In this document: in pieces, positions 27,343 to 33,927 of the stretch
How the letters are laid out: the number at the start of each line of letters is the position of its first letter
Numbering within the stretch: the first letter of the stretch is position 1
From: Chryseobacterium contaminans
GTDB taxonomy: Bacteria; Bacteroidota; Bacteroidia; Flavobacteriales; Weeksellaceae
DNA length: 33,927 nucleotides
Direction of reading: 5' to 3'
NCBI RefSeq assembly: GCF_001684955.1
Contig: NZ_MAYF01000246.1
Span: forward strand, 1-33,927
The notes under the pieces: generated by a model
Databases searched by the model: none
Seen by the model: the letters and a program-made list of their open reading frames with translations, nothing else
Told to the model about the DNA's origin: nothing
Position numbers and translations under genes: made by a program

Positions 27343-28101
27343 TTAAACCAATCCCATTGCTTTGGCCAGTCTGTAAGCTTCAATTGAGTTCTTTACCTGC
27401 AGCTTCTGAAGAATATTTTGCCGATGTCTGTTGACCGTGTTTAAGCTTATTTCAAGTGACTCTGCGATTTCTTTACTCATTTTTCCATGAGCAATCAGCA
27501 GCAGCACCTCTTTCTCCCTTGCCGATAATACATCTGTATATTTAAATTCATTGTAATACAGTGTAGTGCCATTTATAGAATTAACAATGACACCATTCTC
27601 GTGAAGCAGGGCATTCACATTATTTCCGGATATATTATAAATACAAAGTGCCAGTCTCGCATTATCTTCCTCTACAGCATAGAACATCCGGTGTAATACC
27701 GTGAGATATTCTGTTGAATGGCTGCGCATTCTAAGGTTAATAACCATATAATAATCCGTCCATTCAGCCATTGGAATGTCTTTCAAAAAATGAAAAAAAT
27801 AATGTTCCAGAACCAGCTTTTTCCTGACATCTTCAGGGTGTACTTTATTAAGGATTTCATCTTCCCAGATAGAAGAGATCTCTGTTTCTTCCCCACTACG
27901 ATCATCACCGATCAGCGAGCTCATACCGCCATAGTGAATCACACTTCTTCTGGTTTTAAGATCTGTCAAAACACAAATAGCATTTTCGATTTCAGAATAC
28001 ATTTTTGCAATGGACCGGTATTTTAACCAGATTCCGGAGACATCTTCCTTTTCAAAAGATTGGTTTAATAACGCTTTATCAAGCTTAGCTTTAATATTCA
28101 T
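27343..28101 (-). CDS. LuxR-family transcriptional regulator with PAS-like sensor region
   Basis: The 252-residue protein has a C-terminal LuxR/GerE helix-turn-helix at about 190-248 (LSAREKEVLLLIAHGKMSKE, then LEISLNTVNRHRQNILQKL). The N-terminal 180 residues lack the receiver-domain aspartates and look PAS-like, a common architecture in Chryseobacterium. It is probably cytoplasmic and responds to a ligand rather than to a phosphoryl group. It is a single gene downstream of nothing obvious, divergent from the DUF1349 gene with 145 bases between them. Targets are unknown; the adjacent pirin and DUF1349 genes are candidates. Confidence 0.85.
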   Translation of the reverse strand: MNIKAKLDKALLNQSFEKEDVSGIWLKYRSIAKMYSEIENAICVLTDLKTRRSVIHYGGMSSLIGDDRSGEETEISSIWEDEILNKVHPEDVRKKLVLEHYFFHFLKDIPMAEWTDYYMVINLRMRSHSTEYLTVLHRMFYAVEEDNARLALCIYNISGNNVNALLHENGVIVNSINGTTLYYNEFKYTDVLSAREKEVLLLIAHGKMSKEIAESLEISLNTVNRHRQNILQKLQVKNSIEAYRLAKAMGLV

Positions 28102-28121
28102 TGTATGGTTATTTCTAACTA

Positions 28122-28152
28122 TTGAATTCTGTTTTTAGGGAAATTACCTTTG
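28122..28152 (+). promoter_or_regulatory. Promoter of the DUF1349 gene
   Basis: TTG (28122-28124), a 20-base spacer and TACCTTTG (28145-28152) match the consensus. The implied leader is about 88 nt. Confidence 0.65.
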
Positions 28153-28246
28153 TAAATATAGATTTTTTAATGGTCATTCAATGAAACGATACATCAGTTT
28201 CAAGCAATAACCTTCGGTTTTATACTAAACTTTATTATACTTTTTA

Positions 28247-28903
28247 ATGAAAAAATTATTACTAGCGACCTCACTGTCTTTCATGACGGGGTTTATGCAC
28301 TATTTCAGCGCACAGCGTTTAGAAAAGATGAATTGGTTCAATGAGCCTGAAAAATGGGAAATAAAAGACAATTCTTTATCAATGTTCGTTACTCCGCAAA
28401 GTGACTATTGGCGGATTTCCCATTATGGATTTACAGTGGATGATGCTCCGTTTTATTATTCTACGTATGGTGGGGAATTTGAGGTTAAAGTGAAAATTAC
28501 AGGTGATTATAAAGCCCGGTTTGATCAGATGGGGTTGATGCTTCGTACAGATCATCAAAATTATATCAAATTTGGAATTGAATACGTAGATGGAAAATAT
28601 AACTTAAGTACAGTAGTTACTCACACCACAAGTGACTGGAGTGTAATAGAACTTAAAGAAAAGCCACAGGCTGTATGGATCAAAGCAATCAGACGTTTGG
28701 ATGCTGTTGAAATCTTCTACTCTTTTGATGACAAGAATTATATCATGATGAGAAATGCACATCTGCAGGACAATATTCCCGTTATGGTAGGTTTAATGGC
28801 CGCCTGTCCGGATGGAAATGGTTTCAATGCAAAATTCGAACATTTTCAGATCAAACATCTGCCTGATCAGAGAAGGCTGGAGTGGCTGAATAAAAATAAA
28901 TAA
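28247..28903 (+). CDS. Exported DUF1349 (concanavalin-like) protein
   Basis: The 218-residue protein has an N-terminal signal (MKKLLLATSLSFMTGFMHYF, then SAQ) and a single DUF1349 domain. Key blocks are MNWFNEPEKWEIKDNSLSM, the central FDQMGLMLRTDHQNYIKFGIEY, SDWSV near residue 128 and LMAACPDGNGFNAKFEHFQI at the end. DUF1349 adopts a jelly-roll, lectin-like fold; its members include the poorly characterised yeast Ree1 (regulation of enolase) and secreted carbohydrate-associated proteins. The activity is unknown. It is a single gene with its own promoter and terminator, beside a LuxR regulator. Confidence 0.85.
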   Translation: MKKLLLATSLSFMTGFMHYFSAQRLEKMNWFNEPEKWEIKDNSLSMFVTPQSDYWRISHYGFTVDDAPFYYSTYGGEFEVKVKITGDYKARFDQMGLMLRTDHQNYIKFGIEYVDGKYNLSTVVTHTTSDWSVIELKEKPQAVWIKAIRRLDAVEIFYSFDDKNYIMMRNAHLQDNIPVMVGLMAACPDGNGFNAKFEHFQIKHLPDQRRLEWLNKNK

Positions 28904-28908
28904 AATCT

Positions 28909-28951
28909 AACCCTTGTCAACGGTTAAAACCTTGGTAAGGGTTGTTATTTC
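28909..28951 (+). terminator. Terminator of the DUF1349 gene
   Basis: AACCCTT (28909-28915) pairs with AAGGGTT (28937-28943), with a further CAA/TTG and GGTT/AACC inner stem. It is followed by the T-rich GTTATTTCT. Confidence 0.75.
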
Positions 28952-29132
28952 TACTTTTCTTCTAAAGCCAGACGTTTTCTGATTGCATTTACAAATTCTT
29001 TTGAAATTCCGAGACAGGATGCCCTATCCTATTGTACTATTCTTTGTGGCATGGGAGGATAGGTTTCTTAACTGCTCAAACATCAGTCAATCTGTAAATA
29101 TATTTTCTTCCACAAGCCATAAACCTTAAAAT

Positions 29133-29444
29133 TCACTGCTGTAAAGGAGGAAAAAGGCTGTACACTTCGTTCTTTAAAAGTCCGCTTCCTCCTCCATAAT
29201 GGTCAATTACTTTAACCTCTTTATCTAAACCGGCACAGAATACTTTGATATCTTTTTCAAATTGATCCCCTAATCCGGAACTTAGCAGCACAATATCTAC
29301 ATGATTTTCCCTGATATACTCATAGCAGAAGTTCTCATCACTCTGGATTTCAGCTGTCCAACCTTCATTGTTTTCAATAATTCGTTTTAAGACATCCAGA
29401 ATCTCCTGATTCTTTCCGATGACTAAAAAATGCAGTGTTTTCAT
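29133..29444 (-). CDS. Degenerate receiver-like protein without phosphoacceptor
   Basis: From the ATG at 29444 the protein has 103 residues and starts MKTLHFLVIGKNQEILDVLK; the frame is open 19 codons further, but that extension is unlike any domain. The pattern of a CheY-like receiver is visible (strand FLVIG, helix, strand VDIVLLSSGLGD, strand VKVIDHYGGG). The acidic pair after the first strand is replaced by Gly-Lys, and the phosphorylated Asp after the third strand is replaced by Ser (LLSSGL). It therefore probably cannot be phosphorylated. A cupin gene lies 69 bases upstream on the same strand. The function is unknown; a protein-interaction role is conceivable. Confidence 0.65.
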   Translation of the reverse strand: MKTLHFLVIGKNQEILDVLKRIIENNEGWTAEIQSDENFCYEYIRENHVDIVLLSSGLGDQFEKDIKVFCAGLDKEVKVIDHYGGGSGLLKNEVYSLFPPLQQ

Positions 29445-29513
29445 TATAAAGTTTATAGTTCTATGTTTAAAGTTAACGGTTGAGCCTTGAAAGATGTACA
29501 TATACCATTCATT

Positions 29514-29861
29514 TTAAATATAAATAAACAGTGATTTTCTTACTTTAGGCTCCAGGTTCTTCGTTTTATGTCCTTTTCCGGTAGTATCTTCTACCAGAAG
29601 AATTTCACCTGTCTGGAACTTCCTTTTTTCGCCCAGTGATGTTTCTATTTCCACTCCACCATCCAAAAGTACGATATATTGTTTTTGTGGGGCACAATGA
29701 AAATCATAATCGTAGTCTGCGGAAACTTTCCTGAACTGTAGTTTTTTAACCTCTACTATTTCAGAAAGAAACCCAATATCTCCCTGGTTAATAAGCGGAA
29801 TTTCTATGATTTCAAAATGAGTTTCTCCTTTTTCATCGCTGAAGATTTTGGTGATATTCAT
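29514..29861 (-). CDS. Small single-domain cupin protein
   Basis: The 115-residue protein has the cupin beta-barrel pattern: YDYDFHCAPQKQYIVLLDGG (about 50-69, with one His and the Gln/Tyr that replace the usual second ligand) and the second motif FQTGEILLVEDTTGKGHKT (about 82-100). Metal binding is uncertain because the HxH pair is incomplete. It lacks a signal peptide. It is probably co-transcribed with the receiver-like gene. Its first codons lie at the edge of a tandem duplication, where the sequence around GATATTCAT reappears 300 bases to the right as a non-coding copy. Confidence 0.78.
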   Translation of the reverse strand: MNITKIFSDEKGETHFEIIEIPLINQGDIGFLSEIVEVKKLQFRKVSADYDYDFHCAPQKQYIVLLDGGVEIETSLGEKRKFQTGEILLVEDTTGKGHKTKNLEPKVRKSLFIYI

Positions 29862-30120
29862 TGTTTTTATTGTAAGGATTACTGTTCGTTATATACTTTG
29901 TATAGATTCCTACGGAATGACAAATAGAATGCTTTAGCTATCCGCATACTTTGTCATTTTGTAAGAATCTCATCTTTAATTTAACACAATCTCTTTTTCT
30001 TGTATCTCGCTGATTGAACAAATCTAGCAGATTTTTTCCCACAGATGGCACAGATTTTCACAGATGATTATGCATAAAGATCTGCGTCATCTGCAAAATC
30101 TGCGAGAGATTTATTACTGA
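29851..30120. repeat. Tandem duplication, unit A
   Basis: This unit and unit B (30151-30420) align along their length with period about 300: TGTTCGTTATATACTTTGT versus TGTTCGTTATATGCTTTGT, then the palindromic element, then a TTTTTCTTG(T/C)ATCTCGCTGATT block, then CACAGATTTTCACAGATGAT versus CACAGATTTTCACGGATGAT, and finally GATCTGCGTCATCTG in both. Together they fill the 565-base gap between the cupin and esterase genes. Each unit also has inverted arms internally (CTCGCAGATT near the left, AATCTGCGAG near the right). Confidence 0.85.
29903..29971 (+). repeat. 69-base palindromic element, copy 2
   Basis: The left arm (29903-29924) is identical to the left arm of the copy at 6951. The right arm at 29950-29970 has diverged (TTTGTCATTTTGTAAGAATC). 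The loop contains GCTTTAGCTATCCGCA, the same polarity mark as copy 3. Confidence 0.85.
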
Positions 30121-30150
30121 AATCCTTCATTATGTGTTATTTCATTCAGA

Positions 30151-30420
30151 ATGATATTCCAATCTTTATTGTAAAGATTAATGTTCGTTATATGCTTTGT
30201 GGAGATTCCTAAGGAATGACAAATAGAATGCTTTAGCTATCCGCACACTTTGTCATTCTGTAAGAATCTCATCTTTAATTTAACACCATCTCTTTTTCTT
30301 GCATCTCGCTGATTCAGCAAATCTCGCAGATTATTTTTCCCACAGTTAGCACAGATTTTCACGGATGATGATGTATAAAGATCTGCGTCATCTGTTAAAT
30401 CTGCGAGAAATTATCATTGA
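30151..30420. repeat. Tandem duplication, unit B
   Basis: Second copy of the 300-base unit. Its left edge (ATGATATTCCAATCTTTATT) corresponds to the region around the cupin start codon in unit A but is not translated. Its right edge abuts the esterase stop codon. Confidence 0.85.
30203..30269 (+). repeat. 69-base palindromic element, copy 3
   Basis: Arms AGATTCCTAAGGAATGACAA (30203-30222) and TTTGTCATTCTGTAAGAATC (30249-30268), with a loop nearly identical to copy 2 (TAGAATGCTTTAGCTATCCG). The arms are imperfect, unlike copy 1. Confidence 0.85.
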
Positions 30421-30426
30421 TATTTC

Positions 30427-31047
30427 CTATTTAAATACAATAGAATTGGCCAGTTCAATTTCCTCCTGATTAATAGAATGTCCGAAATTAGCATATACTT
30501 TCTCCGTTACCTCAGCGTTCATTTCTCTTAAAATATTAGCTGTAGCATATACTCTTTCTACAGGAACATGAAAATCCGGATTGCTGGTTCCCAATACAAC
30601 AGGAGTTCCTGCAAAATCACCTTTATAATTTTCACGGTTGATCTTATCACCAATCACTCCTCCAATAATGGCTACTGCGCCTCCAAACTTCTGAGCATTT
30701 CTGGCTAAAAACTCCAAAGTAAGACATGCTCCCTGGGAAAACCCGAAAAAGTAAATATCTTCAGGGGCAATTCCTGCATCTTTAACCGCTTGTACTGTTT
30801 CTTCCACCATTTTCAAAGCTGATGACAGCCAAGGCTCATTTTGTTCTACCGGCGCCATAAATGATAATGGATACCAGGTATGGTTCAAAGCCTGTGGAGC
30901 TACGATTGCATATTCTTTTACATTCAAATGTTGTGATAGGCTTAGGATATCCTGAGCACTTCCGCCTCTTCCATGAACCATAATCAAAGCTTTTTTAGCC
31001 TGTCTTAATGGTATTCCTGCTGTTTTTATATTTAAAATATGACTCAT
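30427..31047 (-). CDS. MhqD-like phospholipase/carboxylesterase family hydrolase
   Basis: From the ATG at 31047 the protein has 206 residues and begins MSHILNIKTAGIPLRQAKKA. The triad is visible: S104 in FGFSQGACL, D158 in NPDFHVP and H190 in FGHSIN, with the oxyanion segment VHGRGGSAQD near residue 24. The longer open frame (to 31098) would overlap the dioxygenase gene. The ATG leaves a 7-base gap, so the two genes are surely co-transcribed. In Bacillus subtilis, MhqD is encoded beside ring-cleaving dioxygenase MhqO and is induced by methylhydroquinone and other quinones. The gene order here is the same, and I infer a similar role in quinone or aromatic detoxification. Confidence 0.88.
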   Translation of the reverse strand: MSHILNIKTAGIPLRQAKKALIMVHGRGGSAQDILSLSQHLNVKEYAIVAPQALNHTWYPLSFMAPVEQNEPWLSSALKMVEETVQAVKDAGIAPEDIYFFGFSQGACLTLEFLARNAQKFGGAVAIIGGVIGDKINRENYKGDFAGTPVVLGTSNPDFHVPVERVYATANILREMNAEVTEKVYANFGHSINQEEIELANSIVFK

Positions 31048-31054
31048 TATTTCT

Positions 31055-32008
31055 CTATCTGTATTTTTCTGTTGGATAATCGATCTTTGGAAGAACATCT
31101 ACCAGACGATTTCTACGTTTTTCAAACTGTTGAGGCAACTGTAGGTCTTCTCCTAAAAATGCAGCTTCTTCATCCACATCGAATCCCGGACCTGAAGTAG
31201 CAATTTCGAACAAAACCCCTCCCGGTTCTTTAAAATAGACTGATGTAAAGTATTTTCTGTCTTTCACTTCGGTATGTTCCAACCCAAAAGCATTTAATCT
31301 CTCAACCATTTCAAGCTGAGTCTTAGCGTCCGGAGTTGCAAAAGCCACATGGTGAACAGTTCCTCTTCCCGCCAATCCTTTTAATGCATTAGGAGTAGAA
31401 AGAAGGTCTACATATTTTCCGGGAAGATCTTCTGTACCTAATCTCAATCGGTCAGGGCTTTCACTGATTATTTTATGATCCATCTGAGTCGTTAACAAGG
31501 CAGCTGTTCTTTCGTAAGCATCCTGCCAGATTTCAACGTGGTGAATTCCTTTTAAGGCATAATCTTTAGGAATGTATCCGTTATAATAGCCTTTTCTTTC
31601 ATCCTTATCATTAAAAACCAACTCCAGTCCTAATCCGTCAAAGTCTTCAAGATAAATAAAAACTTCACCTGATAATCTTTGCTGTGGCTGTTTGTAAGCA
31701 ATATTAAACTGATCCAAGCGGTTCATCCAATAATCCAATGCCTCCATAGAAACTGAAAAAGCAGTGGTATTCAGCATTCCTTTACCATGTCTTCCATTAA
31801 TCAGGTCTTTACCGTAAGGAAAAGTCGTCATAATAGTTCCCGGAGTTCCGTATTCGTCCCCGAAATAAAAATGATACACATCTGAATAATCAAAATTTAC
31901 CGTTTTTTTAACCAGACGCAGTCCTAAAACGCCTGTATAAAAGTCTATATTTTCCTGTGCATTACCCGTAATTGCTGTTACGTGATGCAGCCCTGTGATA
32001 AGGTTCAT
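31055..32008 (-). CDS. Ring-cleaving dioxygenase, MhqO-like, VOC superfamily (second paralogue)
   Basis: The 317-residue protein consists of two VOC modules. The N-terminal one begins GLHHVTAITGNAQENIDFYT and includes VKKTVNFDYSDVYHFYFGDE. The second begins GIHHVEIWQ near residue 153. Likely metal ligands are the His in GLHHVTA, the His in VHHVAFATPD and the Glu in GGVLFEIATSGPGF. This is the standard arrangement of MhqA/MhqO-type extradiol dioxygenases, which open hydroquinone-like rings. It shares most motifs with the first-gene paralogue at 33387. It lies 7 bases ahead of the MhqD-like gene. Cytoplasmic. Confidence 0.92.
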   Translation of the reverse strand: MNLITGLHHVTAITGNAQENIDFYTGVLGLRLVKKTVNFDYSDVYHFYFGDEYGTPGTIMTTFPYGKDLINGRHGKGMLNTTAFSVSMEALDYWMNRLDQFNIAYKQPQQRLSGEVFIYLEDFDGLGLELVFNDKDERKGYYNGYIPKDYALKGIHHVEIWQDAYERTAALLTTQMDHKIISESPDRLRLGTEDLPGKYVDLLSTPNALKGLAGRGTVHHVAFATPDAKTQLEMVERLNAFGLEHTEVKDRKYFTSVYFKEPGGVLFEIATSGPGFDVDEEAAFLGEDLQLPQQFEKRRNRLVDVLPKIDYPTEKYR

Positions 32009-32107
32009 AATTTGGATTTATTAATAAGTTATTGAATCGGCTAAGAAGAAAGAGAAGTAAAAGAGGGAATATTTTATTGATCTTTCCCTCTCAATTTCTC
32101 TGAGTAT

Positions 32108-32404
32108 TTACACTTCTTCTCTTAACCACACATCATTATATTCTTCCGGATGACGTTTGAACTGTGCATGTACAAACGGACATAACGGAACTATTTTCAG
32201 ATCATTTTCTCTTGCATAGGAAACCAGTCTTTCCAATAATATTTTAGCAAAACCTTTTCCTTCAAATTCGGGATCCACTTCGGTATGGTATACGGTCAGT
32301 TTTTTTCCAATGACTGAAATATCCATTTTACCGGCTTTCTTGTCATCTGAGAAAAGTTGAATTTCCCCTTTTCTTCCTTCTAAAACGATTTCTGTTCTTT
32401 CCAT
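32108..32404 (-). CDS. Small GNAT-like N-acetyltransferase, YidJ/YjdJ type
   Basis: From the ATG at 32404 the protein has 98 residues; the frame is open six codons further. It has the short GNAT-like fold (PF14542 type): VYHTEVDPEFEGKGFAKILL (acetyl-CoA P-loop region EGKGFA) and the C-terminal IVPLCPFVHAQFKRHPEEY, a signature of this family. The substrate is unknown; members are often found near stress genes. It sits between the two dioxygenase genes on the same strand (gaps of about 50 and 99 bases), so it is probably part of the operon. Confidence 0.88.
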   Translation of the reverse strand: MERTEIVLEGRKGEIQLFSDDKKAGKMDISVIGKKLTVYHTEVDPEFEGKGFAKILLERLVSYARENDLKIVPLCPFVHAQFKRHPEEYNDVWLREEV

Positions 32405-32454
32405 GTCTTTATTTTTATTCAAAGGTAGCTCCTTTATATAAGGGAGATGATGAT

Positions 32455-33387
32455 CTATGATAACTTCGGTAATACCCCTTCTATTTTACTGCGCATTCCT
32501 TCATATTGAGCTGGAAGTTTTAAATTTATTCCCAGTTCCTCCAAAGGTTCATCTACTGTAAACCCTGGATTATCGGTTGCAATTTCAAACAAAACGCCAC
32601 CGGGTTCACGGAAATACAATGAGTAGAAATAATCTCTGTTGATTTTTGGAGTAATGCTTAATCCTGCAGATAATGCCTTTTCACGGTACTCCATCAAAAT
32701 ATTGTCATCTTTTACTCTGAAGGCAATGTGGTGGTTGGTTCCTGCTGCATTTCTTCCGGTTGGAGCTTTATCATTCTCAATAATATCAATAAGGTTGGCT
32801 GTGTCAATTGCATCTGTTGCAAATCTGTATCTTTCACCTTCCTGCTTTTGAAGATCATAGCCTAAAAGATCAGTCAGAACTTTGATGGTTGGCTCTGCTC
32901 TTTTCAAGGTTAAAGTGACATTATGAAATCCTTTTAAAGCATTTTCATCTTTGATATCATCAGTAGTCCATACTTTTCGGTTGTCATCAACAGATGGTTC
33001 TATAAACTGTAACTGAAGACCGTCCGGATCTTTAAAAGAAATCATTTTCTCACCAAAAATTTCCCCTTCTTCTACATTTACGTTGAAGCTTTTCAATCTG
33101 TTTTTCCAGAATTCCAGGCTTCCTTTAGGAACTGAATATCCGATATGAGTGGCCATTCCGCTTCCGTTGGTACCTTTTCCTATTCCTTCCCAGGGAAAGA
33201 AAGTAAGGATTGTTCCCGGTGTTCCGGTTTCGTTTCCGAAATAGAAATGATAAGTTCCTGGATCATCAAAATTAACGGTTTTCTTTACCATTCTTACTCC
33301 TAAAACCTGAGTATAAAAGTCTAAATTTCTTTTCGCGTTGTCTGCAATCGCAGTAATATGATGCAGACCTAATATTCTATTGTCCAT
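32455..33387 (-). CDS. Ring-cleaving dioxygenase, MhqO-like, VOC superfamily (first gene of operon)
   Basis: The 310-residue protein starts MDNRILGLHHITAIADNAKR. It shares with its downstream paralogue the blocks VKKTVNFDDPGTYHFYFGNE, GFHNVTLTL (second module), NHHIAFRVKDD and GGVLFEIATDNPGFTVDE. The ligand set is H (GLHHIT), H (TNHHIAF) and E (LFEIA). Two paralogues in one operon may cleave different aromatic rings. It is the promoter-proximal gene of the unit that continues with the GNAT, second dioxygenase and MhqD-like genes. Its promoter carries the operator shared with the pirin gene. Confidence 0.92.
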   Translation of the reverse strand: MDNRILGLHHITAIADNAKRNLDFYTQVLGVRMVKKTVNFDDPGTYHFYFGNETGTPGTILTFFPWEGIGKGTNGSGMATHIGYSVPKGSLEFWKNRLKSFNVNVEEGEIFGEKMISFKDPDGLQLQFIEPSVDDNRKVWTTDDIKDENALKGFHNVTLTLKRAEPTIKVLTDLLGYDLQKQEGERYRFATDAIDTANLIDIIENDKAPTGRNAAGTNHHIAFRVKDDNILMEYREKALSAGLSITPKINRDYFYSLYFREPGGVLFEIATDNPGFTVDEPLEELGINLKLPAQYEGMRSKIEGVLPKLS

Positions 33388-33403
33388 GTCTTTAATTTTG
33401 ATG

Positions 33404-33453
33404 CTAAATTACACCGACTGAGAATCCTGTACATTTAACTAGTTTAATAAATG
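33404..33453 (-). promoter_or_regulatory. Dioxygenase-operon promoter with shared operator, site 2
   Basis: On the minus strand the -7 box TAATTTAG (one mismatch to TAnnTTTG) is at 33404-33411 and the -33 box ATG lies 20 bases upstream (33432-33434). A 23-base near-palindrome at 33431-33453 (core AACTAGTTTAA, ends CATTTA/TAAATG) is identical to that at 27278-27300, with the same distance to the -7 box. Confidence 0.8.
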
Positions 33454-33726
33454 CTCTTTGAAATAATTTATTGGCAATATCAAAAAGCACACAAAAACAC
33501 ATTACGTTTTTCATAAAAATTTCAATTTATTTTATCTTTTCAACAACGTTAAAAATTGATCATTTCAATAAAAAATGAATTAAAAAAGAAGAAAACAATT
33601 TCTAAACATGTTATGAACCAAAAAAATAACAATACCAAAATACTGATTAACAACAAATTAAATCATTAACAATAATTTAATACTTAAAAACCCTATATTT
33701 TTAGTAGACTAATCAAAATTATATTA
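33454..33726. other. AT-rich gene-free stretch before the small-peptide gene
   Basis: With the promoter just to its left, this completes the 373-base gap between the dioxygenase and peptide genes. It is very AT-rich with many AAC/TTA runs. I see no frame, hairpin or repeat of note. Confidence 0.5.
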
Positions 33727-33734
33727 TATATTTG
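33727..33734 (+). promoter_or_regulatory. -7 box of the small-peptide gene
   Basis: TATATTTG matches TAnnTTTG exactly. Transcription would start near 33741, 20 bases before the ATG. A -33 box at the ideal spacing is weak; TTA at 33701-33703 is 23 bases away. Confidence 0.55.
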
Positions 33735-33760
33735 CAGACGTATTCAGGAAATAAAATAAA

Positions 33761-33859
33761 ATGAGCACAGAAATAAAGAATAATGCAACAATAAAACACA
33801 TCATCAAAAACATGATGAAGGATATCTGTGTGCCTGTGCATGAAGAATACTGTGGGTGA
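33761..33859 (+). CDS. 32-residue peptide with two cysteines, unknown
   Basis: ATG at 33761 opens a 33-codon frame ending in TGA at 33857-33859. The peptide starts MSTEIKNNATIKHIIKNMMK and ends DICVPVHEEYCG. The first 20 residues would form a basic amphipathic helix; the last 12 hold C23 and C31 with a Pro-Val-His between and a terminal Cys-Gly. There is no signal peptide, membrane segment or double-glycine leader. An exact -7 box lies 27 bases before the start codon and a strong terminator 30 bases after the stop, so it is framed as its own short transcript. Candidates are a small regulatory or structural peptide, a RiPP-like precursor, or an attenuator leader for a gene beyond the window. 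Coding is supported by context only. Confidence 0.55.
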   Translation: MSTEIKNNATIKHIIKNMMKDICVPVHEEYCG

Positions 33860-33888
33860 CCTTACTTTTAATATGACATACTTTTGAA

Positions 33889-33916
33889 GGCCCTACCAAG
33901 TTGTAGGGCCTTTTTT
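33889..33916 (+). terminator. Strong intrinsic terminator after the small-peptide gene
   Basis: GGCCCTAC (33889-33896), loop CAAGTT, GTAGGGCC (33903-33910), then T6. A perfect GC-rich 8-bp stem. Confidence 0.93.
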
Positions 33917-33927
33917 ATTTAAACCAA

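Noticed and set aside
28968..29039. Minus-strand stretch reading RASCLGISKEFVNAIRKRL before a stop
   Set aside because: It looks like the C-terminus of a DNA-binding protein, but a stop lies just upstream and there is no start. It is too short to call a pseudogene, though it could be a relic.
29851..30420. CRISPR array
   Set aside because: There are only two long diverged units with period 300, not short identical repeats with unique spacers, and no cas genes.

Overview
The window looks like chromosome from a low-GC member of the Flavobacteriia, most likely Chryseobacterium or a close relative. The evidence is AT-rich DNA with almost no Shine-Dalgarno sequences, many promoters of the Bacteroidota type (TTG about 20 bases before TAnnTTTG), a TonB-dependent receptor with an N-terminal carboxypeptidase-regulatory-like domain, a GH109 enzyme that I recall as very close to the Elizabethkingia protein, and inner-membrane TPR/AraC regulators. 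The genus is inference; no 16S rRNA is present. I see no prophage, CRISPR array or complete insertion sequence.

Left part (1-7130). The 5' part of rlmN and the complete queA (both minus) are RNA-modification genes. An acidic orphan protein and an AIM24-family protein follow on the plus strand. Next comes a tightly overlapping three-gene operon: a Tat-exported GH109 enzyme, a sugar-phosphate nucleotidyltransferase and a NahK-like sugar kinase. Together they could release N-acetylgalactosamine and carry it to a nucleotide sugar. The operon ends at a long palindromic repeat and an octamer tandem repeat.

Middle (7135-18110). A family-6 DNA glycosylase, a secreted DPP5-like S9 peptidase, a TonB-dependent siderophore-type receptor that may be an acquired cassette, a small four-helix membrane protein, a hotdog thioesterase, and an alcohol-to-acid oxidation pair (GMC oxidoreductase plus aldehyde dehydrogenase) with a divergent AraC regulator. 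This part ends at a tRNA-Ala-like sequence whose 3' half is intact and whose 5' half is not, which may be an integration scar.

Right-centre (18145-26120). Two small helix-turn-helix proteins, three tandem secreted paralogues of unknown function behind a promoter rich in ACTGT half-sites, a divergent membrane-spanning TPR/AraC regulator, and topB.

Right part (26340-33927). A pirin-family protein, a LuxR-type regulator, a DUF1349 protein, a degenerate receiver-like protein next to a cupin, a 300-base tandem duplication, and a four-gene operon resembling Bacillus mhqOD (two ring-cleaving dioxygenases, a GNAT protein and an MhqD-type esterase). The pirin gene and this operon share an identical 23-base near-palindrome at exactly the same distance from their -7 boxes, which points to a common electrophile/quinone-response regulon. 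The window closes with a 32-residue two-cysteine peptide gene that has its own promoter and a strong terminator.
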